DNA of 57,687 bases from Planctomycetaceae bacterium. GTDB lineage: Bacteria > Planctomycetota > Planctomycetia > Planctomycetales > Planctomycetaceae. The notes under the pieces are model-generated. The model did no database searches, was not told the origin of the DNA, and saw nothing but the letters and a program-made list of their open reading frames with translations. The stretch is taken from contig JAGQPW010000015.1 in the NCBI GenBank assembly GCA_020426515.1, positions 1-57,687 on the forward strand, written 5' to 3'. Below are positions 35,147 to 44,051 of this stretch, in pieces. The stretch's first letter is position 1; each line of letters begins with the position of its first letter. Position numbers and translations under genes: made by a program.

Positions 35147-36427
35147 ATGTTGACCTATCGCCACGATAATCTGGTCCTCTCCCGTCGCGGTTGTTCCCGA
35201 CGGTCTTTCCTGCGAACCATTTCCGCCGGGGCGTTGACGACCGGAACGCTCGGCTTTCACGATTTGATGACGCTGCAAGCCGAGGAGCTTCGCAAGCAGG
35301 GACGCTCGCTCATTCTGTTGTGGATGGCGGGTGGGCCAAGCCAGTTCGAAACCTTTGACCCCAAGCCCGGTCACGAGAACGGCGGCGAAACCAAAGCCAT
35401 CTCCACCGCCCTGCCCGGCGTGCGGATTGCCGAGGGGTGGGAAAAGACTGCCGGCATTCTGAACGAAGTCGCGCTCATTCGCTCGATGACCAACAAGGAA
35501 GGGAATCACCAGCGCGCGTCGTACCAGATGCACACCGGATACGTTCCCTCCGGCAGTGTGAAGCACCCGGCATTCGGCTGCAGCGTCGCTCGGCAGATCG
35601 CCGATCCCAGGAATGAGCTCCCGGCTGTTGTGTCGATTGGTCCCACCGAAGGAGCTGGTTTCCTGGGTGTCGACTACGAGCCCTTCGTCGTCAACAACCC
35701 CGGACAGCTTCCATCGAATGTTGGCGCACCCGTCCCGAATCAGCGTCTCAATCGCCGACTTGGCTTGCTGGGCCAACTCGAAGGGGAATTCGCCCAGCGT
35801 GGTGCGGAAGTGGCTGTCGAGAACCATCGTTCTCTTTACGACAAAGCCTCCAAGCTCGTCTTCAGTCCGGAGAACAAAGCGTTCGATTTCGCCGATGAAC
35901 CGGCCGCGATTCAAGCTCAGTACGGGAACTCACAGTTCGGCAAGGGCTGTCTGTTGGCCCGTCGGCTCGTCGAACATGGCGTGAGCTTCATCGAGGTTCG
36001 CTCGAACGGCTGGGACACGCACCAGGACGTGTTCGAAACGGTCAAGAACAAGGCCAACGAAGTCGATGCTCCGGCCGCTGCTCTGATCGCCGACCTCAAG
36101 GCCCGTGGCCTGCTGGAACGAACCGTGGTCGTCTGGACGGGTGAGTTCGGACGAACGCCGCGCGTAAACGCTCGTGGCGGTCGTGACCACTATCCACGCG
36201 TCTTCAACTCGTGGATAGCGGGAGGCGGCATCAAAGGAGGACAAGTCATCGGCTCCTCCACCAAAGATGGAACCGCTGTTGAAGATCGGCCCGTCGCCGT
36301 TCATGACCTGCTGGCATCCGTCTGCAAAGCGATGCACGTTGACCCATCCCACGAGAACATCAGCCCGCTCGGTCGCCCCATGAAAATCGTCGATGGCGGC
36401 ACCGTGGTCGATGAGTTGTTCAGCTAA
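35147..36427 (+). CDS. DUF1501 protein, Tat-exported
   Basis: A 426-residue protein. Tat-type signal: RRSFLRTISAGALTTG. The core is DUF1501, a sulfatase/phosphatase-like fold: LILLWMAGGPSQFETFDPKPGH, then TGEFGRTPRVN and GRDHYPRVFNSWIAGGGIKGGQVIGSSTKDG. The residues resemble the alkaline-phosphatase superfamily's metal sites, but no reaction is known. The frame opens at 35042, right after the preceding stop; the ATG at 35147 begins just before the Tat motif. Paired with the DUF1549/1553 gene, which is the usual arrangement in planctomycetes. Confidence 0.92.
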   Translation: MLTYRHDNLVLSRRGCSRRSFLRTISAGALTTGTLGFHDLMTLQAEELRKQGRSLILLWMAGGPSQFETFDPKPGHENGGETKAISTALPGVRIAEGWEKTAGILNEVALIRSMTNKEGNHQRASYQMHTGYVPSGSVKHPAFGCSVARQIADPRNELPAVVSIGPTEGAGFLGVDYEPFVVNNPGQLPSNVGAPVPNQRLNRRLGLLGQLEGEFAQRGAEVAVENHRSLYDKASKLVFSPENKAFDFADEPAAIQAQYGNSQFGKGCLLARRLVEHGVSFIEVRSNGWDTHQDVFETVKNKANEVDAPAAALIADLKARGLLERTVVVWTGEFGRTPRVNARGGRDHYPRVFNSWIAGGGIKGGQVIGSSTKDGTAVEDRPVAVHDLLASVCKAMHVDPSHENISPLGRPMKIVDGGTVVDELFS

Positions 36428-36747
36428 CGCGACTGGGCAGCACAGCTCCTTGAGTTCACCGCGGAGTTCGCAGAGAAATGCAGAGGAGCCAGGGGAATGG
36501 GCAGATGTCCCCTGATCGTCACAAGGATTCGACTGAAGCCAACAGGTCGACTGCCCCAGGTACCATACCGGTCCTGCCTGTCGTTGTCCCAGTTCATTTC
36601 TGTGCGTTCCTCGGCGACCTCTGCGGTGAGCCTCCTCTCTCGTCAGGATGAAAACGCCATCCTGTTGCCGGGAACCTGTGGTGGTGAATTCGTGTCTTCC
36701 GTGATAACCTGCGGAGCCGTTGTTTCACCCCAAAGTCTGATTCCCCC
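36428..36747. repeat. intergenic region with a long inverted repeat of the CTCTGCGGTGA type
   Basis: Left arm at 36455-36482 (TTCACCGCGGAGTTCGCAGA, then GAAATGCA) and right arm at 36601-36630 (TGTGCGTTCCTCGGCGACCT, then CTGCGGTGAG) are imperfect complements over about 28 bases, 120 bases apart. The sequence resembles a dispersed repeat (CTCTGCGGTGA) known from several environmental bacteria. No protein gene is seen within. It lies between DUF1501 and smpB and may be a small mobile repeat. Confidence 0.6.
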
Positions 36748-37236
36748 ATGGCTGGCAAAAAGTCATCTGGTAAGTCGTCCGAGGATTCGAATTCCCGAAT
36801 CGTCTGCCGCAACCGGCGTGCGCGCCACAACTTCGATATTCTGGACGAGATCGAATGTGGCATTGTCCTGAGGGGAAGCGAAGTCAAAAGCATTCGCGAC
36901 AATCAGGTCAACATTGAAGAGGCCTACGCCCGCGTTGAGAATGGCGAAGTCTGGCTGCACAATGCCGACATCGCGGAATACCCGCAGGCCACCTACCTCA
37001 ACCATGAGCGTCGTCGTCCCCGCAAACTGCTGCTGCATCGCCGCGAGATCCACAAGTTCGCCGAGGGGGCTTTGCAAAAGGGAATGACCCTCGTGCCGCT
37101 GGCCCTCTCCTTCTCCCGGGGTAAAGTCAAAGTCACCCTCGCAGTCGCCAAAGGCCGCAAGAGCTATGACAAACGGGACAAGATTCTCAAGCACGAAGAC
37201 CAGCGCACCATCCGCGAGTCGATGAAGCGGCGGTAG
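36748..37236 (+). CDS. smpB: SsrA-binding protein SmpB
   Basis: A 162-residue SmpB. ARHNFDILDEIECGIVLRGSEVKSIRDNQVNIEEAYARVE is the family's core, and GRKSYDKRDKIL holds the C-terminal KRD region that enters the decoding site. It binds tmRNA and rescues stalled ribosomes. The basic extension at the start (MAGKKSSGKSSEDSN) is a little longer than in enteric bacteria. The ATG at 36748 is the natural start. I found no ssrA-like tRNA domain in the following kilobase, so tmRNA must be elsewhere. Confidence 0.97.
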   Translation: MAGKKSSGKSSEDSNSRIVCRNRRARHNFDILDEIECGIVLRGSEVKSIRDNQVNIEEAYARVENGEVWLHNADIAEYPQATYLNHERRRPRKLLLHRREIHKFAEGALQKGMTLVPLALSFSRGKVKVTLAVAKGRKSYDKRDKILKHEDQRTIRESMKRR

Positions 37237-37607
37237 AGCGAGGCGGCTCCAACAGCCCCCAATGGGTGGCCGGGGCGTTCCAAAGACGTGGCATTGGGAG
37301 TTTGGTCCATCTGCCAGCGTATCCGCTTGCCGACCAGAGGCACATCACAGCCTCAGTCAATCCCCGCCCTGTCTGAGGGTGGCACAATTGCACAGTTGAG
37401 GCGGCCATCAGTCGGTATCCGCCAGAGTATTGGCATAATATCGTACGAGACATCCACTTCGACTGATTCGCATTGACAGAGAACCGCAGGTCTGTCGAAA
37501 CTCGCGTTCGTCACGTCGACCAGAGGCGGTTCCGCCTTACAGGCTCCTGTCAATTTCTATTCGTCGCCACCGCATCAGGGTTGCTCTCCGCACCCGAACG
37601 GTTCCGC
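37237..37607. other. intergenic region, no gene resolved
   Basis: The only structure seen is a 7-bp inverted repeat, CCCAATG at 37258-37264 and CATTGGG at 37292-37298, which could stop smpB transcription. The TPR/barrel frame is open from 37473, but the region before 37608 does not read like protein. Confidence 0.4.
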
Positions 37608-39017
37608 ATGTCAATTTCCCCTCTCGGCCAATCCAGTGCTTCGCAGTGCAGCGTTCGGGGCATCTCCCTGATCATGTTGCTGGCGTTGTCTTTCGCTGGA
37701 CATGCCCAGGAGCCGGCTGGAACGCCCGATCCGAGGATCGTGACGTATCTTGAAGACCGTGTGCAGACGAACCCGGATGATGCCTCTTCATGGCGATTGC
37801 TGAGCAGGGCTTATCGAAACGCCGGCAACATTGCGGAGGCATCCGAAGCAATTCAACAGGCACTGAAGCTTGAGCCGTCGAGCGCAGCGGTCCAGATGGA
37901 GTGGGGCTTCATTCAGTACGAGCAGTCGGATCTCTCGGGAGCCGCTTCCGCGTTCAGCCGCGTCGTTGAGCTGGCCCCCGAGAGTGATTACGCCGCTGAG
38001 GCGAAACAGCAGCTTCAGCAACTTCCCGCCCCCATCAAAGATGCGAATGTCACGCAGGCCGGCTACGAGATTACCCGGTTTGACGGTTCGCAGATCATGC
38101 AGGACAGGAACCTGGGGGTATTCTCCCGTCGACCGGATGCTGATACTGAACTTCCTCCCATTGTGGCCAGCTTCGATCTGGGCGTTCTGTACAACACAAA
38201 CGTTGCGCTCACGCCGAGCAGCCGGGAGTTCTCTATGGTTCGTGACTCCAGTTTTCAGATGATTGCTTCACCCAAGCTGGAATACTGGCTGTATGAGGGT
38301 GAAGTGTGGCGGGCCGGACCCGTGCTGGCTGGCGATTTCACTGTCAATACGGGGGACAGCAGCGGATTTGACCTGCAGAGTTATCGTCCGGGAGTGTTTG
38401 TGGAGCGGTCGGTTTTCCTCGATGATGTCGTGATCATTCCACGGCTGCAGTATGTGTATTCGCTCGATTTGCTCGGACGATCGCAGTTTGATCAGCGTCA
38501 CGCACTGACGGCGTCGGCGACGTCGCTGTGGAATAGCGGAGACACAACACTCGGCTACGTGTCCACAAATTACACAAATTTCACAGACGATGGAGCCACC
38601 CCCGCAACGACTTCCCGCGATGGTTGGACTTACGGAATGGGCATTGGGCACACGCATCGCCTGCCGTATCGATTTCTCTCAGCCGTCACGATGGGGGCCG
38701 ATCTGGAGCAAGCCGAGGTCATCGACACGACCTACGCATATCGCGGCATTGCCACCTATGTGGGGGGGGAAGTCCCGCTCACCAGTCAACTGAGCCTCGT
38801 GGTTGACGGCGGATGGGGCTACCGCGACTACCACCTGTCAACGGTTACGCCATCCCGCAATGAAAGCATCTGGCACGGTGGAGCGAGATTGCAGTACCTG
38901 ATCAACGACTACTGGTCAATTTCCGGGGTTTTCAAGTACGACCGCTTCGATTCTCCGAACGCCCTCTTCTCATCAGACCGCATTCTGACAGGTCTCGTCA
39001 CCTCCTGGACCTACTGA
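37608..39017 (+). CDS. exported TPR protein with predicted outer-membrane barrel
   Basis: A 469-residue protein. Signal peptide at residues about 16-34 (SLIMLLALSFAGHAQ). TPR units span about 40-130 (WRLLSRAYRNAGNIAEASEAIQQALKLEP, WGFIQYEQSDLSGAASAFSRVVELAP). From about 170 to the end, alternating strands such as YVSTNYTNFTDDG, GWGYRDYHLSTV and WSISGVFKYDRF, ending in aromatic WTY, suggest a beta-barrel. TPR plus barrel is known from polysaccharide-export and adhesin systems; here the role is unknown. The ATG at 37608 precedes the signal. Confidence 0.75.
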   Translation: MSISPLGQSSASQCSVRGISLIMLLALSFAGHAQEPAGTPDPRIVTYLEDRVQTNPDDASSWRLLSRAYRNAGNIAEASEAIQQALKLEPSSAAVQMEWGFIQYEQSDLSGAASAFSRVVELAPESDYAAEAKQQLQQLPAPIKDANVTQAGYEITRFDGSQIMQDRNLGVFSRRPDADTELPPIVASFDLGVLYNTNVALTPSSREFSMVRDSSFQMIASPKLEYWLYEGEVWRAGPVLAGDFTVNTGDSSGFDLQSYRPGVFVERSVFLDDVVIIPRLQYVYSLDLLGRSQFDQRHALTASATSLWNSGDTTLGYVSTNYTNFTDDGATPATTSRDGWTYGMGIGHTHRLPYRFLSAVTMGADLEQAEVIDTTYAYRGIATYVGGEVPLTSQLSLVVDGGWGYRDYHLSTVTPSRNESIWHGGARLQYLINDYWSISGVFKYDRFDSPNALFSSDRILTGLVTSWTY

Positions 39018-39492
39018 CATCCAGAGCTGTCCTCCCCCCCCCTGCCCGGCGTCTCTACGCCTCTGACCGTGCTGCCATCCCGCATTGGTCACGGCATTGT
39101 TGAATTTCGATCAGTTACGCTGGAAGCATCGGTTAACGCTGAGATTGGGTTCAGCTCCGAAAGCCACATGCATTTCGACCCGTCGCATCGTGCAAGGCCG
39201 ACGCATGAATGGGAGCTGATTGCGGGCAGAATCCGATGAGACCGGTTTCAGGAAGATGGTTGCTCAGGGGGCACCTCTGACGATGACCGGACTTGTCCGC
39301 TCTAGACGGCATTCTGAGAAGGCCACCGACCGCACAAGTTCGCACCGGAAATGATGAGACGACCCGTGCCTTTCGGCGCGGGTCGTCTTGGGGATCAAAG
39401 GCGGATGAGCGTAGAAATCGTTGTCGGGACCGACTTGCTCAGAATTTGACGGGATGGGACACAAGAGTCACTGTCCCGTCCTCCGCTGGGGA
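39018..39492. other. intergenic region with C9 tract and terminator hairpin
   Basis: Lies between convergent genes. C9 tract at 39034-39042. A stem-loop (listed separately) ends the minus-strand Gly-rich gene. No gene seen. Confidence 0.5.
39357..39388 (-). terminator. hairpin terminator for the Gly-rich exported protein gene
   Basis: AGACGACCCGTGCC (39357-39370) pairs with GGCGCGGGTCGTCT (39375-39388) around TTTC: a 14-bp stem with one G-T pair. It lies 105 bases after the stop of the minus-strand gene. No T-run follows on that strand, but the stem is strong. Confidence 0.65.
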
Positions 39493-41064
39493 TTAATTCT
39501 TGTCACTGGTTGGAGCAGTCGTCTGAATTGTCGATGCTCCCTGTGCCGAGCCTTGTCCATTGACCTGCCCGTTGGTGGGGATCGCTGGAGAGGCTGGGCG
39601 AGGTGCGAAGCGACTGGGCTGCGTTCCTGCACTGGCAGCCCCTTGCGCCGAACCTTGAGCAGAACCCTGGAATTGCCCCTGGAACTGCTGCGGTTGTCCA
39701 GGCAGAGCGCGGGCTCCATTTCGGGCCTCACCAAAGGCTTCGGCCTGGCCGTAGGCATTTCCAAAGAACCGGGCATCCGTGTTCGGTCCCTGGACTGGAT
39801 ATTCACGGCGAAGCTGTGCTGGATACTGTCCGACGCCAGTCCCTTCGTTGAAGCGGCCAGCCGCATTTGCCTCGCCGGCAGCACGCCCGGTGACGTAGCC
39901 CGTTTGCGGAGCGCCGAAGCCCTGCACGGCGGCATCGCCGCGCTGGCGAGCCTGCATTTCCGCTGCGGAACCGAACTGCGACGCGTCGTAGGTCACCTCG
40001 GCTCGTTCAACAGCACGGCCATTGACGAAGGCTGATGGAGTTGACCCGGCAGTCTGGATTGCTGCATTTGTTCGCTGGCGAGCCTGCATTTCGGCTGCTG
40101 TGCCGAATTGCGAAGGGTCGTAATTCACATCGGCCCGCTGGACGGCACGACCGGCGGTATCGACACCGAATTGGCCAGCCTGATTGACTTCTCCCGATGC
40201 GCGGATGAGTCCGTTGCCACGCATTTCCAATTGTTCGCCATTGGCAATGTCTTGGGTGCGTGCAGCACCTTGCGCTGCTCCCTGCACGTAGGCCGAGGAA
40301 TTTACGTTGGCATTCGCGTCTCGAACGGCTGACGGCTCAATGGCCGGTCCACGAGGAGCATTTCGTTCGATCCACTGCCGATGTTCGAATCGCACCTGAC
40401 TTTCCAGAGCATCGGCCCGAGTCAGCAGTTCAACATCTCCGGAAACGAGTGCCTGATCCCGCATACGGTCAATCTGCGACAACCGTGAATGCAACACCGA
40501 TTCGGCCTGCAGGCTCAAGTGAGTCTGGCCTGACTGACGGGCATCAAATGCGGCTCCGCGACTGGTTTGCTGCGGCTCACTTGTCTGTTCTCCAGCATTC
40601 GAGCGGGATTCCGGTCGCATCAGGCGACGATCGCGTGCCCGCAGTTGTCCTGATCCTTGCTGACCGGCGGAAATATCCGCTCCGGGGAGGTTTGCTTCCA
40701 CGGAGCCCGCCGTGCGGACACCGAGATTCGCACCTGCCCGTCCGGGGACCTGTAGATTGAGGCCGCCCGTGGCTCCCAGGTTTCCGTTCACGCCAAGTCC
40801 GCCGGTGGTGTTCAACCCACCGGCTACACCAAGTCCACTACCGGCTCCGAGATTCGCAGCACGGCCAAGCCCAGCTCCCAATCCGCCTCCGGCGCCTAGC
40901 CCAGTTCCAAGCCTTCCGGCTCCACCAAGTCCATTTCCAGCCCCAAGACCACCAGTAACACCAGTGGTGCCTCCCAGCCCCCCTGTGACTCCCAGTGGAT
41001 CGGCAGCATGAGCGGAACAACTGACCGCCAGAACCAACCCGACCATCGTGACGGGAATTCTCAT
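39493..41064 (-). CDS. exported Gly-rich protein with tandem internal repeats
   Basis: A 523-residue protein. Signal peptide residues 1-20 (MRIPVTMVGLVLAVSCSAHA). Residues about 22-110 are Gly/Leu/Asn-rich (GGLGAGNGLGGAGRLGTGLG). Residues 285-400 carry two copies of a 50-residue unit: AVQRADVNYDPSQFGTAAEMQARQRTNAAI and AVERAEVTYDASQFGSAAEMQARQRGDAAV. The tail is Gln/Ala/Gly-rich. The ATG at 41064 has an AAGGAG Shine-Dalgarno. Function unknown; an extracellular or S-layer-type structural protein is plausible from composition. Confidence 0.8.
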   Translation of the reverse strand: MRIPVTMVGLVLAVSCSAHAADPLGVTGGLGGTTGVTGGLGAGNGLGGAGRLGTGLGAGGGLGAGLGRAANLGAGSGLGVAGGLNTTGGLGVNGNLGATGGLNLQVPGRAGANLGVRTAGSVEANLPGADISAGQQGSGQLRARDRRLMRPESRSNAGEQTSEPQQTSRGAAFDARQSGQTHLSLQAESVLHSRLSQIDRMRDQALVSGDVELLTRADALESQVRFEHRQWIERNAPRGPAIEPSAVRDANANVNSSAYVQGAAQGAARTQDIANGEQLEMRGNGLIRASGEVNQAGQFGVDTAGRAVQRADVNYDPSQFGTAAEMQARQRTNAAIQTAGSTPSAFVNGRAVERAEVTYDASQFGSAAEMQARQRGDAAVQGFGAPQTGYVTGRAAGEANAAGRFNEGTGVGQYPAQLRREYPVQGPNTDARFFGNAYGQAEAFGEARNGARALPGQPQQFQGQFQGSAQGSAQGAASAGTQPSRFAPRPASPAIPTNGQVNGQGSAQGASTIQTTAPTSDKN

Positions 41065-41350
41065 TGTACTCTCCTTAGTGCGGGATCGCTGAACTGGTCG
41101 AATCTCGTGGCTGCAATTGCATTTTTGCTGCCTCAAGATCAGCACAGAGATGTCGTCAAAACCACCCCCCATGCGAAACAGGAGGCTGGAACATGACCGA
41201 ATCCTCGCAGCATGACCCGTTCGCCAATGGCGTCAACAGCATGTCTGAAATGTGGCAGCAAACACTGATTCCACAGGCTCATGCAGCAGAATCTGCCGAA
41301 AACTGCAGGCGAATTGTCTGAAGGGTGGCGCTCGCGTCGCGAGCGGACAT

Positions 41351-41728
41351 TCAAACGCGATACCCCTCATTCGCCCGTTCCAGCAGCGCATCGACCACGT
41401 GCGGATGAAGTCCCAGTGGAGCGCAGACGTGGAACTGGATGTGGGGCCAGCGGGTGGTGAACTGCTGGCGGTACTCTTCGAGGTCTTCAGCGACGTGCCG
41501 ACCGGGGGAGAGGAAGTAGGGAACCAGCCGAACTTCGGTGATGTCCGGATGAGCAACGCACTGCTCGGCTCCCTCGGGAATGGACGGCGAGGCGAGCTCG
41601 AGATAGGCGATCTCGACGACATCCGCCGGTTGGCGGGCGCGGACCATCTCGGCCAGCGTCACGAGATCGGCATTCGCTTCGGCTCGGCGGCTGCCGTGGG
41701 CGATCAGTAGCAGTGCGCGTTGGGCCAT
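41351..41728 (-). CDS. cbiX: CbiX-type sirohydrochlorin chelatase, short form
   Basis: A 125-residue protein: ALLLIAHGSRRAEAN with His11 and SPGRHVAEDLEEY with His78, the metal-binding pair of the short archaeal-type CbiX, which inserts Co or Fe (or Ni) into sirohydrochlorin as a dimer. VRLVPYFLSPGRH is typical too. The frame extends to 41878, but the ATG at 41728 is the family start. No cobalamin or siroheme gene is adjacent. Between it and the upstream hydrolase lies a repeat that supplies the hydrolase's stop codon. Confidence 0.88.
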   Translation of the reverse strand: MAQRALLLIAHGSRRAEANADLVTLAEMVRARQPADVVEIAYLELASPSIPEGAEQCVAHPDITEVRLVPYFLSPGRHVAEDLEEYRQQFTTRWPHIQFHVCAPLGLHPHVVDALLERANEGYRV

Positions 41729-41739
41729 CGGTTTCTGAC

Positions 41740-41805
41740 GTAGGGTCCGCTGTGCGGACCGGAGCGTTCTCGGAAAGTTGACATGGTCCGCACTGCGGAC
41801 CCTAC
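41740..41805. repeat. inverted repeat of GTAGGGTCCGC type
   Basis: Left arm GTAGGGTCCGCTGTGCGGAC plus one C (41740-41760) and right arm GGTCCGCACTGCGGACCCTA plus one C (41785-41805) are complementary over 21 bases with one mismatch. Each arm also contains its own palindrome (GGTCCGC/GCGGACC). The right arm overlaps the last codon of the hydrolase gene and its TAG. This looks like a copy of a dispersed intergenic repeat. I have seen the motif in planctomycete intergenic DNA, but that was not checked here. Confidence 0.8.
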
Positions 41806-43736
41806 TTGAGTTCCCAGTCCGCATTGAAGAAGTCGGCCCACACGGTTTCCTCGGTGTAGCCGTTCTTCGCCGGGCCAAATTTCAGCACGGCAATGTCGCC
41901 CAGTTTGGGAAACAGCCATGCATTCGAGGCTTTGAAGTTCTCTTCGTGCATCGTCATGCCGGAGTTGATGACCACGTACTTCTTCGGGTTGAGCGGGTTG
42001 GGAAACACGAGCACAGCGGCATGTGTCGTGGGATCGTAGGCCTGTCCGCGAACTTCCAACCCCTCTTTCGTCCAGCGAATGGGCAATTTGTCGAGGACTG
42101 CGGCCAGTTGGCTGTTGGAACCGGGATCGCCAAACAGGATGAGATGATGTTGAGCGATGTCTTCATCAGTCACCGCTGAGTCATCTTTAATCCGAATGCG
42201 GCCTCGCATCCACTTGTCGAATTCCCGTTCAAAGCGGCTGAGTGACCATTCGGCATACCCTTGCAGTTCCGGTGTCCAGGGCTGTCCGGTGCCGCGCACG
42301 CACAGGAACGTTTCCATGAACGCATCGTCAATCGGCCCCTGAAGATTGTGACGCTTGTGAGTTTCAGGATTCTCCAGGAAGGCGACCGAGTCATCGTAGT
42401 CCAGCACATTCCAGCCGGATGTCTCCTGAACGAAATACACCTCTGGCAGGTTCGCTCCGGCGGCCTGATTGAGATCGACCACATCGCTGCCATCGATCTG
42501 CACGCGGTCGGCCACGCCCCGTTCGATCGACAAGGCCCGCACATTGGTTGTGGTCACCTGCAGAACGTCCTTGCTATCGATGGTCGATTCAACCGTCGAG
42601 CGTGCCCCGCTCTCTTGCTGTTCTTCAATGGTCAGCCAGCCGCACTGATTGTACTTGAGGGTGTAAGTCTCAAATCGCAATTCGCTTCGCCCTCGCAGTG
42701 AGGGAAGTCCTTTCCGGGAATGCTCGGCATGGAACTCCATAAAGGACTTGAAGCTGGCGTCATCGAATTTGTGCCCCATGCCGGGACCGACCAGCAATTT
42801 GACGGGCGTGCCGAGTTCATCGGCTCGGGCCTGCATGGTCTGGCTGGCCAGCAACTGCGGATCAACTTCGCCGCCGTAGGTGATCATCGGGATGTTGGCG
42901 AGGTTGAGGGCGTAGTCAACGGCATCGTAAATGTGCAGCCCCTTGTGCTGATATTCGGGCAGCTTCTCGGTCTTCTTCTGATACTTGTAGAAGTCGACAA
43001 AGCCCGCGCCGGCTCCGGCAGAACTCCAGCGGTCAGGATGATGCACGGCCAGATGCCAGGCCCCGGCTCCTCCCATGGAGAACCCCCACAGGGTGATGCG
43101 GCGTTCATCGATGCGGTAACGCTTTTCCACATCGGCGAGGGCTTCGAAGACATCTGTCTCTCCGGCCCAGCGGTAGGCATTGTTGATGCGGCCAAAGACA
43201 TCCAGTTGAATCCAATCTTCTCCGGGCTTCGCAGCCTTGCCTTCGTTCCCGGCAATGAAACTGGTTTCGGTCAACGTCCCATTGCGTCCATGCAAAACGA
43301 GATGCAGCGGCCAGCGTTTGTTGGGCTCCTTGCCGTAACTTTCTGGCAAGGTGATGGCGTAAGGCTGCAACGAGTCGTCGACGCGTGAGCGATATGCCAG
43401 CACCGTGCGTCCGGGCTGGCGTCCCCAGTCAATCTTGTTTGCCTGCACGGCAGCGGCCCGATGCAATCCCAGCTTGAGGACGCTATCGGCCATCTTGACG
43501 TAGTTCGGTTTGTAAAACTCCTCGTGACGCAGAATGCTGTCGACAGCTTCGGCACACACGAGAGCATCGCGAGCCGCCGGGCGATCGGCATTTTTCAGCT
43601 TCGCTAGTTCCGCCTGCAGTGCAGCGAGTTCCTTCGAAAGGCGTTCGGCATCGTTCGGAGGAGCGGGCTGAGCAAATGCTGGCTGCGCGCCAATCAGCAC
43701 AAGTCCAAGCAGCAGTGCACTCATCAATCGGGGCAT
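41802..43736 (-). CDS. large exported alpha/beta hydrolase (esterase-like)
   Basis: A 644-residue protein. Signal peptide residues 1-22 (SALLLGLVLIGAQPAFA), then a coiled-coil-like stretch (AERLSKELAALQAELAKLKN). The hydrolase domain covers about 120-350: LHLVLHGRNG, GFSMGGAGAWHLA with the Ser nucleophile, TYGGEVDPQ (acid) and GPGMGHKF (His), resembling PHB-depolymerase/feruloyl-esterase folds. A second, unidentified region follows (360-644), with TTNVRALSI and HLILFGDPGSNSQL. The stop codon lies inside a dispersed repeat, so the present C-terminus may be shaped by repeat insertion. Confidence 0.82.
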   Translation of the reverse strand: MPRLMSALLLGLVLIGAQPAFAQPAPPNDAERLSKELAALQAELAKLKNADRPAARDALVCAEAVDSILRHEEFYKPNYVKMADSVLKLGLHRAAAVQANKIDWGRQPGRTVLAYRSRVDDSLQPYAITLPESYGKEPNKRWPLHLVLHGRNGTLTETSFIAGNEGKAAKPGEDWIQLDVFGRINNAYRWAGETDVFEALADVEKRYRIDERRITLWGFSMGGAGAWHLAVHHPDRWSSAGAGAGFVDFYKYQKKTEKLPEYQHKGLHIYDAVDYALNLANIPMITYGGEVDPQLLASQTMQARADELGTPVKLLVGPGMGHKFDDASFKSFMEFHAEHSRKGLPSLRGRSELRFETYTLKYNQCGWLTIEEQQESGARSTVESTIDSKDVLQVTTTNVRALSIERGVADRVQIDGSDVVDLNQAAGANLPEVYFVQETSGWNVLDYDDSVAFLENPETHKRHNLQGPIDDAFMETFLCVRGTGQPWTPELQGYAEWSLSRFEREFDKWMRGRIRIKDDSAVTDEDIAQHHLILFGDPGSNSQLAAVLDKLPIRWTKEGLEVRGQAYDPTTHAAVLVFPNPLNPKKYVVINSGMTMHEENFKASNAWLFPKLGDIAVLKFGPAKNGYTEETVWADFFNADWELK

Positions 43737-44051
43737 GGCGAGTTCTCGCGGGCAAAGTAATCGATATCAATAGATGCCTCGACTCTATCGCATGGACGAC
43801 TGAACCGGAATGGAGTGAGTGGGGTGAGAGGCGAGGGGGGAGAGTTCAGAGGATGCAGGGCCGCAATCTCCGCGGTTGGGAGCAAGTACTCCGGGGACAC
43901 TGCTACTCCGGGGACGCTGCCGCGGTGCCCTTTGACGCCCGGCGTTCGATCATTCCTTCGAATCCCCAACGTCGTGACTGGACCGTGACCGGCACAGCCC
44001 ACTACCTTGCCTGAGTCCATTCGCCTCCCCCTGCCCCGGTTTCCATCCGAC
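43737..44051. other. intergenic region with a 17-base tandem repeat
   Basis: No gene found. TACTCCGGGGACACTGC (43887-43903) is followed directly by TACTCCGGGGACGCTGC (43904-43920), one change between copies. This region holds divergent promoters for the hydrolase and cdsA genes. Confidence 0.6.

Noticed and set aside
36428..38000. tmRNA (ssrA) gene next to smpB
   Set aside because: No tRNA-like ends or tag reading frame found in this stretch; smpB and ssrA are often unlinked.
43887..43920. CRISPR-like repeat
   Set aside because: Only two 17-base copies with no spacer between them; this is a simple tandem duplication.
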